Source of the DNA: Oscillospiraceae bacterium
GTDB taxonomy: Bacteria > Bacillota > Clostridia > Oscillospirales > Acutalibacteraceae
Direction of reading: 5' to 3'
Length of the DNA: 13,629 nucleotides
Assembly (NCBI GenBank): GCA_022508705.1
Contig: JAFLUO010000020.1
Location: 1 to 13,629 of the forward strand
Position numbers and translations under genes: made by a program. Under the pieces are notes generated by a model. It saw nothing but the letters and a program-made list of their open reading frames with translations. It did not search any database and was not told the origin of the DNA. This document shows positions 1-6,537 of the stretch, piece after piece. Within the stretch, counting starts at the first letter, position 1; each line of letters starts with the position of its first letter.

Positions 1-310
1 AATGAGTTAAAATGTCAATATGCTCAAAACCCGTTCTGTTGGTAACGGTTGAACCTATGCACACCGCAACGAATATGAAAATATTAAGCCCCGTTGCAGT
101 TTCTGGTGTAATTTCAATTATAAACGAGCGTGTGCCGAAAATTTGGAAGAAATCCCAAAGGTGAGTAAAAATTACGGCAAAAATCGCCTCAAGAAATTCA
201 ACTACCGAGCCGTGCAAAAGCCCGAAGATACCCCAAAGGATAATGACTGACCGTAAAACAGCCCATAAAATTTTATAAGATTTTGGCAAATGACCGTAAT
301 TTGTAAGCAT
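1..310 (-). CDS. Membrane protein, N-terminal part (3' end off window)
   Basis: This reading frame starts at an ATG (308-310) and stays open for 103 codons to the window edge, so the C-terminus is missing. A stop codon lies in frame shortly upstream, which makes this ATG the first possible methionine. The protein starts MLTNYGHLPKSYK and then has hydrophobic segments at about residues 16-32, 37-50 and 76-89, which indicates an integral membrane protein without a cleavable signal peptide. The visible part ends GFEHIDILTH, and a His after a hydrophobic Asp-containing stretch recalls small multi-pass DUF2238/YjdF-like Firmicute proteins. That resemblance is from memory and weak. The ribosome binding site is poor (AGCGG). 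It follows the lipoprotein gene by 101 bases on the same strand. Function is not recognised. Confidence 0.75.
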   Translation of the reverse strand, partial: MLTNYGHLPKSYKILWAVLRSVIILWGIFGLLHGSVVEFLEAIFAVIFTHLWDFFQIFGTRSFIIEITPETATGLNIFIFVAVCIGSTVTNRTGFEHIDILTH

Positions 311-331
311 TGTTTTTACCGCTCGTTAGTA

Positions 332-361
332 TAGATTAGTGTGAAAGAATGAAACCGTGCA
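332..361 (-). promoter_or_regulatory. Weak candidate promoter for the membrane-protein gene
   Basis: Read on the minus strand, a TTGCAC box is followed after 18 bases by TAATCT, about 20-25 bases upstream of the ATG at 310. Both boxes are poor matches. Transcription from the lipoprotein gene upstream could serve this gene instead. Confidence 0.25.
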
Positions 362-374
362 AAAAGCTATTTTT

Positions 375-399
375 ATATGGCATTTTGTGCGAATGCCGT
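375..399 (-). terminator. Possible hairpin after the lipoprotein gene
   Basis: About 13 bases past the stop codon of the lipoprotein gene, TATGGCATT and AATGCCGTA can pair over 9 positions (one G-U pair) around a 7-base loop. On the minus strand the stem is followed by an A-rich stretch and not a U-tract, so this is not a canonical intrinsic terminator. It may be a weak terminator or an mRNA 3'-end structure, and read-through to the membrane-protein gene is plausible. Confidence 0.35.
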
Positions 400-411
400 A
401 TAGTGTGGCGA

Positions 412-2193
412 TCAGAATGAAACTGTTTTAATGAAAGCAACACTCTTTGTACCGTCGCTGGCAGGGTTTGCTTGACTGAAATCACCGTTTGTGCTCGTTG
501 TGCTTCCCGCAATCACGATTTGACCGTTTGTCATTGTGCAAACAGCACGGGCTGAGTCATCACCTGAACCGCCGTAGCCTATTGCTGAAATGAAATCGCC
601 CTTTGAGTTAAAGCGTGTAACAAAAATGTCTTTTCCGCCCTGATTACCTATGGTAGCAAAATCTCTTGTGGCAGACTGAGCCTCACCCACTGCGATAATA
701 TAGCCTTGGCTTGTTATTGTGAGGTCCTTAAAGGTTTCGGACTTATTTCCGTAGAAGGTTCTTACAAATGCAACACTGCCTGAGCCTGTGAATTTTGCAA
801 TTATTGCGTCCTCTCCGCCCTTGTTTTTAATTCCTGCCGCACCTAAGTCTCCGTCGCTTGATTCGGAAGCACCTGCAATAACACAGCCGCCGTCGTCAGT
901 TACGGCTATTGCTTCAAAACGATCTCTGCCGGAGCCGCCGAATGATTTTCCAAAGGAAAGATTTAAGTCTTTATCGAATTTGAATATGCCAGCATCGGTA
1001 AACCCTTTTACCTTATACTCTTTTTGAGTACTGCCCACATTTAGTGACGCAACTGCAAAAATGTCGCCATTGCGAGCGATGGCAAGGTCTGCAAAATAAT
1101 CGCCGAAGCCTGCTACGCCTACTGCCTTTTGTGCTTCGCCCTTACCGTTGAATTTAACTATAATTGCACGACCGTCGCCTTTGGGAATAGCGAGAGATTC
1201 AGCATCGCCGTCTTGCGAATATGAAAATCCTGCGGCATAAACACTACCGTCGGGGGCTTCTTCTACACCGTTGAAATTCTCATTTGATGTTCCGCCCCAC
1301 GCATTTCTGAAAACTTCATTGCCGTCTTTGTCAAGCTTCATAATAAATGCGTCGTATTCCGAGCCGTGAACGCTGAGAAAATCCTTAGCCCTTGTCTGAC
1401 CGACAATAATTACACCGCCGTCGGAAGAGCTGCAAATATCTTCAACGGAAACGCTTGATTTTCCGCCAAATGATTTTGTCCAAACAAGAGTTCCCTCATT
1501 GTCATATTTACAAATGGTAAAAGCAATATCTCTTGTGCCGGCAACCGACTGGAACATGCCGTCCTTTGAATTACCAACGACAGCGGCAAAAACACCGCCG
1601 TCAGCAGCGGGGGCAACTGCGACTGCTTCGTCAATACCCGTTCCGCCCATTGTCTTTGAAAAGCTTTTATTTGCCGAAGTAATAATTGTTGTTTCGGTCA
1701 CGGGGGTACCGGGATTTGTTACGGGATCACCGTTGGGCTCTGTTACGGGGTCACCGTTGGGCTCTGTTACGGTTTCGCCAGGATTTGTTACGGGGTTACC
1801 GTTACTGTCAGTTACCGTTACCGTTTCAATCGCCGTTGTTGTGGGGTCGGCAGGGAACCAGACAAGAGTTGTAAGAACCTCGCCGTTCTCACCTGTAACC
1901 GCTTCATGATTTGAATCCGTAACGGGCACTACTACCTGCTGAGGTTTATAGTAAATTGATGTTTCAGGTTCACCGTTTTCGTTTGTAACAACATTACCGT
2001 TACCGTCAGTAATGGTAACTATTGACGTTTCAGGAACAACTGTTATAGGCTCGCCGTTGGTATCTGTCAACTGAACGCCGTTTTCGTCTGTAACGTAAGC
2101 TATCCCGTCGCTCTTTTTCTTGCAAGCTGCAAAGAAAACCATGATTACAAGGAAAATCGCAACAATAGCAATTATCATCTTTCTGTTTTTCAT
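412..2193 (-). CDS. Lipoprotein with repetitive linker and SBBP-like seven-bladed beta-propeller
   Basis: The product has 593 residues. It starts with a Lys/Arg n-region and a hydrophobic core (residues 6-21) ending in FAAC, so Cys24 is the likely lipidated residue of a lipoprotein anchored on the outer face of the membrane. The lipobox has Phe at -3, which is not ideal. Residues 31-170 form a low-complexity linker built on a V-T-D/E-x-N-G-x-P-V-T pattern, including two exact EPNGDPVT copies. From about residue 176 there are seven repeats of roughly 60 residues, each starting near 176, 239, 297, 356, 416, 478 and 536. They share a F/Y-GG opening, a central DGG-V-I-A-G strand pair and a D-A/I-F-I-x-K-F/L-D-x-x-G-x closing strand. 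This is the pattern of SBBP/delta-60-type propeller repeats, and seven copies fit one closed propeller. The ribosome binding site GGAGGG lies 8 bases before the ATG. The domain class does not give a substrate; adhesion, sensing or carbohydrate binding are only possibilities. Confidence 0.85.
   Translation of the reverse strand: MKNRKMIIAIVAIFLVIMVFFAACKKKSDGIAYVTDENGVQLTDTNGEPITVVPETSIVTITDGNGNVVTNENGEPETSIYYKPQQVVVPVTDSNHEAVTGENGEVLTTLVWFPADPTTTAIETVTVTDSNGNPVTNPGETVTEPNGDPVTEPNGDPVTNPGTPVTETTIITSANKSFSKTMGGTGIDEAVAVAPAADGGVFAAVVGNSKDGMFQSVAGTRDIAFTICKYDNEGTLVWTKSFGGKSSVSVEDICSSSDGGVIIVGQTRAKDFLSVHGSEYDAFIMKLDKDGNEVFRNAWGGTSNENFNGVEEAPDGSVYAAGFSYSQDGDAESLAIPKGDGRAIIVKFNGKGEAQKAVGVAGFGDYFADLAIARNGDIFAVASLNVGSTQKEYKVKGFTDAGIFKFDKDLNLSFGKSFGGSGRDRFEAIAVTDDGGCVIAGASESSDGDLGAAGIKNKGGEDAIIAKFTGSGSVAFVRTFYGNKSETFKDLTITSQGYIIAVGEAQSATRDFATIGNQGGKDIFVTRFNSKGDFISAIGYGGSGDDSARAVCTMTNGQIVIAGSTTSTNGDFSQANPASDGTKSVAFIKTVSF
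1718..1765. repeat. 24-bp tandem repeat, two copies
   Basis: Two adjacent 24-base units (1718-1741 and 1742-1765) differ at one base. They encode the two EPNGDPVT copies in the linker of the propeller lipoprotein. Degenerate related units flank them on both sides (to about 1800), suggesting the linker grew by in-frame unit duplication. Confidence 0.85.
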
Positions 2194-2230
2194 ATAGAGT
2201 TCCCTCCAAAAGAAAAGATTACATACAATA

Positions 2231-2259
2231 AATATACCATAATATAAGGAAATTTACAA
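2231..2259 (-). promoter_or_regulatory. Promoter of the propeller lipoprotein gene
   Basis: On the minus strand a TTGTAA box (2254-2259) is followed after exactly 17 bases by TATATT (2231-2236). The -10 box is preceded by TGG, an extended -10 element. The implied start lies about 30 bases upstream of the coding start at 2193. Confidence 0.65.
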
Positions 2260-2310
2260 TAATTATTTTAAAGTAAACGATGATTGAATTGATAAGAGCG
2301 ATTTGCGAGA

Positions 2311-2339
2311 GATTTTGCGTCGTAAAAAGGCGCAAAATC
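2311..2339. repeat. 9-bp perfect inverted repeat in the gap between GH13 and lipoprotein genes
   Basis: GATTTTGCG (2311-2319) and CGCAAAATC (2331-2339) are exact inverted copies around an 11-base spacer. The hairpin lies about 80 bases past the stop of the GH13 gene and upstream of the lipoprotein promoter. It has no following T-run on either strand, so I do not call it a classical terminator, though it is the best compact hairpin available to end GH13 transcripts. The stretch 2290-2420 is visibly less AT-rich than the other gaps in the window. Confidence 0.6.
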
Positions 2340-2377
2340 GAAAGGATACTTTGTGTATTGTAAGATTTTGGAACGTA

Positions 2378-2494
2378 TTTACGGCGGAAAAGGTCCGCAA
2401 AGCACCGAAGTCACATTTAATCAGCGGTTACTTAGAATCACAAATGAGCAGGCAGGAATATTCACACTGCCGTTTTGCGGATTTTCGCCGTAAA
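2378..2494. repeat. Long imperfect inverted repeat across the 3' end of the GH13 gene
   Basis: The arm 2378-2401 lies outside the gene and the arm 2474-2494 lies inside its last codons (residues 598-605). Three blocks pair in order: TTTACGGCG with CGCCGTAAA, AAAA with TTTT, and TCCGCAAA with TTTGCGGA. That gives 21 pairs with only one single-base and one two-base bulge, both in the outer arm. The spacer of 72 bases contains the GH13 stop codon. In the GH13 mRNA this would fold into a long stem enclosing the end of the coding region. Inside the intergenic arm there is also a local 5-bp stem (2384-2388 with 2394-2398). Confidence 0.7.
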
Positions 2495-4286
2495 GGGCAG
2501 TTCCGTTTGAAAAATCCTCAGGCAAAAAATAGTCTATTTCGTGAACGTTTCTGTTAGCTATAATCATAACACAGCTCTCCGCGTCTTCTCGGATATATGC
2601 CACACAGCCGAGAGCGGCTGAAACAGGCACAAATTTTCCCTTTTTAAAAACGCTGTTTTCAGTGCGGATTTTACCTAAAAGCTTATAAAAGTCAATAAGC
2701 TCACGATTCTCATTCCCCCACGGGTAGCAACCGCGGTTAAACGGGTCACGGTAGCCCTGAAGACCTGCTTCGTCACCGTAGTAAATTGAGGGAACGCCGG
2801 GGAGCGTAAACTGAAGAGCTACTGCCAGCTTTAATCGCTCAATTCCCTGAGAATATTCTAAAAAACTTAATTTATGAGTTGACTGCCACTCACGGTCTTT
2901 GTATTCCGAGCTTTCTCCCGCAAGGCGTGTGATTGCACGTACTGTGTCGTGAGTGCCTATGTGATTCATCATCACGTCAAGGCATTGCTTCGGATAATTT
3001 TCAATAATTTCCGTAACAGCGGACATAAAGCGCTCAGCATTGCCAGTGCGGCAAAAATCGAGAATTGCCTCAGCAAAGGGGTAGTTCATAACCGAATCAA
3101 GCTGGTCACCCAAAAGGTAACGCCTGCGAACGCCGTAACTGAATTTATTTGTTGCATCTTCCCAAACCTCGCCGAGCAAAAGAGCGTCCGGCTTTGCTTT
3201 TTTTACCGCTTTTTTCAGATCATCAAGAAAAATATCGGGAAGCTCGTCTGCAACATCAAGGCGAAGTCCTGCGGCTCCGAGTTTAAGCCATTTTGCCACT
3301 ATGCCGTTTTCTCCGCAGAAAAATTCACGGTAAGATTCGTCTTCTTCCTTGACCTCGGGCAGAGTTTTAAAGCCCCACCAGCTATCGTATTTATCAGGGA
3401 AACTCTCAAATTTATACCATTTTGAATATTCGCTGTTTTCCGACTGATAAGCACCCACACTATCGTATCTGCCTTTTTTATTAAAATAAACGCTGTCGTC
3501 GCCCGTGTGGGAAAACACTCCGTCAAGAATTATTTTTATGCCCAATTTTTCAGCACTTTTGCAAAGCTTTTTAAAATCCTTTTCATCACCTAAAAGGGGG
3601 TCGATTTTACTGTAATCCGCCGTATTGTAGCGGTGATTTGAATGTGCCTCAAAAATTGGATTTAAATAAATGCAAGTGACACCCATTTCTTTAAGGTACG
3701 GGAGTTTTTCCCGAATTCCCTCAAGGTCGCCGCCAAAATAGTCGTTATTTAAAACCTCACCGTTTTTGTCAGGGCGAAAATACGGCTCGCCGCCCCAGTC
3801 GGAGCGGATTATTCTGTCCTCGGGAACATCTTTTTTTGGCTTACCCGAATTATTAAATCTGTCGGGGAAGATTTGATAAATTATTCCGCCTTTGAGCCAA
3901 TCGGGAGTATCAAACCTTTTTGTAACTGTAAGCTGCCAATCGGTAAGCGGTTTAGTGCCGTCTGCAAAAGCACCTATTCCGTCACCTATGTGTGTAACAC
4001 TGCCTCTGCCAAAGGCGCCGAGAAAATCGAAATGATAAAAATAAAGACCGCAGTTTGGAATGCTTACAGTCACCGTGTAGCTTTCCGAATCCTCACCCGT
4101 CTGCATTTCGTAATCCATTTTGTACTCGGTGTATTCTTGTCCGTCCTCTTTTACCATTAGAAATGCGCCGCCGATATTAAAACTGCACGGCACAACAAGA
4201 CGGAAGGTCACCTCTTCATCTGTTGTAATACTGCCGAATTTGCTTTTAAAATATGTGCTTCGTGAATTAAACGGAATAAAACTCAT
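2421..4286 (-). CDS. Glycoside hydrolase family 13 alpha-glucan hydrolase (neopullulanase/amylopullulanase-like), cytosolic
   Basis: The product has 621 residues and no signal peptide, so it should hydrolyse imported malto-oligosaccharides or storage glucan in the cytoplasm. An N-terminal beta-sandwich domain (about 1-120) precedes the catalytic barrel, which starts near GGIIYQIFPDRF (133-144). Family regions are visible: LNPIFEAHSNHRYNTADY (208-225), DGVFSH (255-260), LRLDVADE with the predicted nucleophile Asp344, LLGEVWED with the predicted acid/base Glu373, and NHIGTHD with the transition-state Asp447. GVPSIYYGDEAGLQG (497-511) and an all-beta C-terminal domain ending FVIL complete the enzyme. 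Region I carries Ser where many members have Asn. All three catalytic carboxylates are present, so activity is expected. The exact specificity (alpha-1,4, alpha-1,6 or both) cannot be read from sequence alone. GAGGTG precedes the ATG by 8 bases. It has its own promoter and no glycan genes next to it. Confidence 0.92.
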   Translation of the reverse strand: MSFIPFNSRSTYFKSKFGSITTDEEVTFRLVVPCSFNIGGAFLMVKEDGQEYTEYKMDYEMQTGEDSESYTVTVSIPNCGLYFYHFDFLGAFGRGSVTHIGDGIGAFADGTKPLTDWQLTVTKRFDTPDWLKGGIIYQIFPDRFNNSGKPKKDVPEDRIIRSDWGGEPYFRPDKNGEVLNNDYFGGDLEGIREKLPYLKEMGVTCIYLNPIFEAHSNHRYNTADYSKIDPLLGDEKDFKKLCKSAEKLGIKIILDGVFSHTGDDSVYFNKKGRYDSVGAYQSENSEYSKWYKFESFPDKYDSWWGFKTLPEVKEEDESYREFFCGENGIVAKWLKLGAAGLRLDVADELPDIFLDDLKKAVKKAKPDALLLGEVWEDATNKFSYGVRRRYLLGDQLDSVMNYPFAEAILDFCRTGNAERFMSAVTEIIENYPKQCLDVMMNHIGTHDTVRAITRLAGESSEYKDREWQSTHKLSFLEYSQGIERLKLAVALQFTLPGVPSIYYGDEAGLQGYRDPFNRGCYPWGNENRELIDFYKLLGKIRTENSVFKKGKFVPVSAALGCVAYIREDAESCVMIIANRNVHEIDYFLPEDFSNGTALYGENPQNGSVNIPACSFVILSNR

Positions 4287-4316
4287 TTTTGTTACACCTC
4301 GAAAATCAACTTTTTA

Positions 4317-4345
4317 ATTTTATCAAATTATATGTATATAGTCAA
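4317..4345 (-). promoter_or_regulatory. Promoter of the GH13 gene
   Basis: On the minus strand TTGACT (4340-4345) is followed after 17 bases by TAAAAT (4317-4322). Both boxes match the housekeeping sigma consensus at five of six positions. The implied start is about 25 bases upstream of the coding start at 4286. Confidence 0.75.
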
Positions 4346-4392
4346 TAAATTAAACAGTAGGAATCATATAAAATAGTCACACGCATAAAAAT

Positions 4393-4415
4393 AAGGCAGG
4401 AGATTTTCCTGCCTT
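4393..4415 (-). terminator. Intrinsic terminator of the 4429-5292 gene
   Basis: AAGGCAGGA (4393-4401) and TCCTGCCTT (4407-4415) form a perfect 9-bp stem with a 5-base loop. Transcribed on the minus strand it starts about 13 bases after the stop codon and is followed by ATTTTTA, a normal intrinsic terminator layout. It separates this gene from the GH13 promoter. Confidence 0.85.
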
Positions 4416-4428
4416 TAAATCTTTACTT

Positions 4429-5292
4429 TTATTTCTGCTGCATAGCGCTTGCATCAAGCATATTTGCCATCATACCGCCTTTTTTCTTTTCGGGCTTGTA
4501 TTTGGGCGGATTTTTAAGCTTTTCACGAAGCTTCTTGCCCTTATTCGATGCCAAAAGCTCGTTTACCGCTTTAAGAGTTTCATAAAACTCGTCGTCTTCA
4601 ATGTAGCTCCTGCAAACTTCAAGCATATCGGTGTCATTATTCATTTCACCCAAAATCGTAACGCAGATTAAATTCTGAGTTTCGCTGGAGCCGTCCTGAT
4701 AGATATCAACAAGGATTTTGAAAAGCTTTTTGCGTGTTTGCGCATCTCCGCTTCTGATAGTTGACAGAATGTACTTGTTACCGTGTTCTGTGAAAAATTC
4801 ATCACTTAAAAACTCGCCGTATTTTGCAATATTCGCTTTGTAAGCCTCTTTAAGCTCCGGGTAAACCAACAAAATTTTATTGGCAAGAGTGTTTGCGTCG
4901 TAAGTCATACCTGCACGCACTGCCGCTCTTGAAACGGTTGCAGGAGCTTTAGTTGCAGTTTTAACTGCTGCCTTTTTGCCGTAGCTCTCGTTTATTGAAT
5001 CGTTTATTTCGTTGCAAAGGGATTTAAGAACTTTTTCATCGCAGTCGTCAAGGTCAAGAAGATTTACCGAAACCTTTTTAAATTCGCCCTCATTTTCGCC
5101 GTCACTTACCTTTTCAAGCATATCCAAAAGATTGTCGTGGCTTAAAAGGCGTACAGTAATATCGTCTTTAGTAAAATCGGCGCAAACTCCAACCTCGTCC
5201 TCGGAAATTCCTGCAAAGGAAAAGCCCAGCGCCTCAAACTTTTCCGCACACCCCTTGTGAATGGCTTTCACAGCCTCGGTTCTTTCAAACAT
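4429..5292 (-). CDS. Conserved-looking protein of unknown function, two-domain, soluble
   Basis: The product has 287 residues with no signal peptide or membrane segment. Three parts can be seen. Residues 1-100 look like a mixed alpha/beta domain with alternating hydrophobics and many acidic residues (for example VSVNLLDLDDCDEKVLKSL). Residues 105-128 are a Lys/Ala/Thr-rich linker. Residues 131-250 are a mostly helical domain that opens LANKILLVYPELKEAYKANI. The tail (251-272) is strongly basic, and the last 15 residues are Met-rich and probably disordered. The helical domain vaguely recalls DUF7674-type helical-repeat proteins, but this is from memory and unverified. Promoter, single gene and terminator together make a monocistronic unit. 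The ribosome binding site is short (AGGT). I do not recognise a function. Confidence 0.8.
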   Translation of the reverse strand: MFERTEAVKAIHKGCAEKFEALGFSFAGISEDEVGVCADFTKDDITVRLLSHDNLLDMLEKVSDGENEGEFKKVSVNLLDLDDCDEKVLKSLCNEINDSINESYGKKAAVKTATKAPATVSRAAVRAGMTYDANTLANKILLVYPELKEAYKANIAKYGEFLSDEFFTEHGNKYILSTIRSGDAQTRKKLFKILVDIYQDGSSETQNLICVTILGEMNNDTDMLEVCRSYIEDDEFYETLKAVNELLASNKGKKLREKLKNPPKYKPEKKKGGMMANMLDASAMQQK

Positions 5293-5329
5293 ATTTCTAC
5301 CTCACTATGTTTTTAACAGTATTTACCAT

Positions 5330-5358
5330 AGTATACCATATTATTTCCAATTTGTCAT
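5330..5358 (-). promoter_or_regulatory. Promoter of the 4429-5292 gene
   Basis: On the minus strand ATGACA (5353-5358) is followed after 17 bases by TATACT (5330-5335), with TGG immediately before the -10 box (extended -10). Each box matches consensus at five of six positions. The implied start lies about 30 bases upstream of the ATG at 5292. Confidence 0.7.
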
Positions 5359-5380
5359 TAAAATTTTTTCTTTTTGTAAG

Positions 5381-5409
5381 TTGAATATGCTGAGAGTTTA
5401 TGATAAAAT
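5381..5409 (+). promoter_or_regulatory. Promoter of the ddl-argS operon
   Basis: TTGAAT (5381-5386), a 17-base spacer and TAAAAT (5404-5409) form a good housekeeping promoter. The implied start near 5416 leaves a leader of about 45 bases before ddl. It is divergent from the promoter at 5330-5358, with the two -35 boxes about 22 bases apart. The leader is too short for a T-box riboswitch, so none controls argS from here. Confidence 0.7.
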
Positions 5410-5447
5410 AACTCTAAGCGTTTATTTTACCAATAATAGTAATTTTT

Positions 5448-5454
5448 GGGAGTG
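5448..5454 (+). promoter_or_regulatory. Ribosome binding site that fixes the ddl start
   Basis: GGGAGTG sits 6 bases before the ATG at 5461. An in-frame TTG at 5446 would give five extra residues (MGVNQ) but overlaps this Shine-Dalgarno sequence and has none of its own. The ATG at 5461 is therefore the start. Confidence 0.85.
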
Positions 5455-5460
5455 AACCAA

Positions 5461-6537
5461 ATGAAAAACGCACTTTTTATTTTCGGCGGAGTTTCAAGTG
5501 AGCATGACATTTCCTGCATTTCGGCAACATCAGTTCTCAAAAACGTTCCGCAGGACAAATATATAATATATATGCTCGGTATTACAAAGGACGGTCAGTC
5601 TTTCCTTTACTCGGGCGATGTTGAAAATATCGAAAACGACGGCTGGCTCTCAGATGAAGGCAAACTTAAAAAAGCCGTGATTTCAACTTCTCACGCAGAC
5701 CACGGAATAATTGTTTTTGACGGCGGTAAAACTGAGACGATTTACATTGACGTTTGCTTCCCCGTAATGCACGGCAAAAACGGCGAGGACGGCACAATGC
5801 AAGGGCTTTTGACCGTTGCTGGTATTCCCTTCGTTGGTTGCAATACAATGTCCTCGGCAGTTTGCATGGATAAAGCAATGACAAACAGCATTTGCGATGT
5901 GAACGGCATTGCTCAGGCAAAGTGGCTTTATACCACAAAATACGATTTTGAACATAACGGCAAGGATTTTGTTAAAAAATGCGCCGAACATATCGGCTTT
6001 CCGTGCTTTGTAAAGCCTGCCAATGCAGGTTCTTCCGTGGGGGTTAGAAAATCCACCGATGCAAACAGTCTTTATGAAGATTTAAAATACGCTCTTTCAT
6101 TTGACACAAGAGTGGTGGTTGAAGAGGGAATTGTTGGCGCAGAGGTTGAAACCGCGGTAATGGGAAATGAGGAGCTTTTCGTCGGCGCAGTGGGCGAAAT
6201 CGTGCCCTGCAACGAATTTTACGATTTTGAGGCAAAGTATGTTGACGGCAGTACTGCGCTTCATATCCCTGCAAGAATACCTCAGGAAAAGCAGGAAGAA
6301 ATTAAGCAAATTGCTAAAAAAGCATATAAGGCGTTCGGCTGTTCAGGGCTTGCGCGTATCGACTTTTTTGTAAGAGAGAGTGACGGCAAAGTTTTGTTAA
6401 ACGAGCCGAATACAATCCCCGGATTTACGAGCATCAGTATGTACCCCATGCTAATGCAAGAGGCAGGAGTTACATATCCGCAGCTTATTGACAAACTTTT
6501 GTGCCTTGCGATAGACAGACAGGAAGAAGAAAAATGA
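5461..6537 (+). CDS. ddl: D-alanine--D-alanine ligase
   Basis: This cytosolic ATP-grasp enzyme joins two D-alanines to make the dipeptide that ends the peptidoglycan stem peptide. From the ATG at 5461 it has 358 residues, the usual length. The N-terminal domain opens FIFGGVSSEHDIS, whose Glu14 matches the conserved glutamate that binds the first D-Ala. Lys138 (VCMDK) and Lys185 (FVKP) fit the ATP-binding lysines, and AGSSVG (189-194) is the glycine-rich serine loop. FYDFEAKY (253-260) is the omega-loop in the Tyr-containing form typical of D-Ala-D-Ala ligases; D-Ala-D-Lac ligases such as VanA have a His-containing loop instead. Asp301, Glu315 and Asn317 (LARIDFF, LLNEPNT) are the magnesium ligands. 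It is the first gene of the operon, and its stop overlaps the next start by 4 bases (ATGA). No van regulatory or accessory genes are adjacent, so a housekeeping role is favoured. Confidence 0.95.
   Translation: MKNALFIFGGVSSEHDISCISATSVLKNVPQDKYIIYMLGITKDGQSFLYSGDVENIENDGWLSDEGKLKKAVISTSHADHGIIVFDGGKTETIYIDVCFPVMHGKNGEDGTMQGLLTVAGIPFVGCNTMSSAVCMDKAMTNSICDVNGIAQAKWLYTTKYDFEHNGKDFVKKCAEHIGFPCFVKPANAGSSVGVRKSTDANSLYEDLKYALSFDTRVVVEEGIVGAEVETAVMGNEELFVGAVGEIVPCNEFYDFEAKYVDGSTALHIPARIPQEKQEEIKQIAKKAYKAFGCSGLARIDFFVRESDGKVLLNEPNTIPGFTSISMYPMLMQEAGVTYPQLIDKLLCLAIDRQEEEK

Noticed and set aside
375..399. Strong intrinsic terminator for the lipoprotein gene
   Set aside because: The hairpin is present but followed by A-rich and not U-rich sequence, so it is kept only as a low-confidence feature.
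1499..1909. Plus-strand frame of 136 codons opposite the lipoprotein gene
   Set aside because: It is the antisense shadow of the repetitive stalk; its own repeats simply mirror the coding strand, and it has no ribosome binding site or promoter.
2303..2557. Plus-strand frame of 84 codons across the GH13 gene end
   Set aside because: It runs through the intergenic block into the antisense of the GH13 3' end, has no visible ribosome binding site and encodes a low-complexity basic peptide. The GH13 C-terminus on the other strand is normal for its family.
2949..3425. Plus-strand frame of 158 codons inside the GH13 gene
   Set aside because: It lies fully antisense to conserved GH13 motifs and shows no coding signals of its own.
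5446..5460. Upstream TTG start for ddl
   Set aside because: It overlaps the GGGAGTG Shine-Dalgarno of the ATG at 5461, and the extra residues are not part of the Ddl family N-terminus.
5461..6537. Vancomycin-resistance-type ligase (D-Ala-D-Lac or D-Ala-D-Ser)
   Set aside because: The omega-loop is the Tyr-containing FYDFEAKY form of ordinary Ddl, and no vanS/vanR/vanX/vanT-like genes are adjacent.
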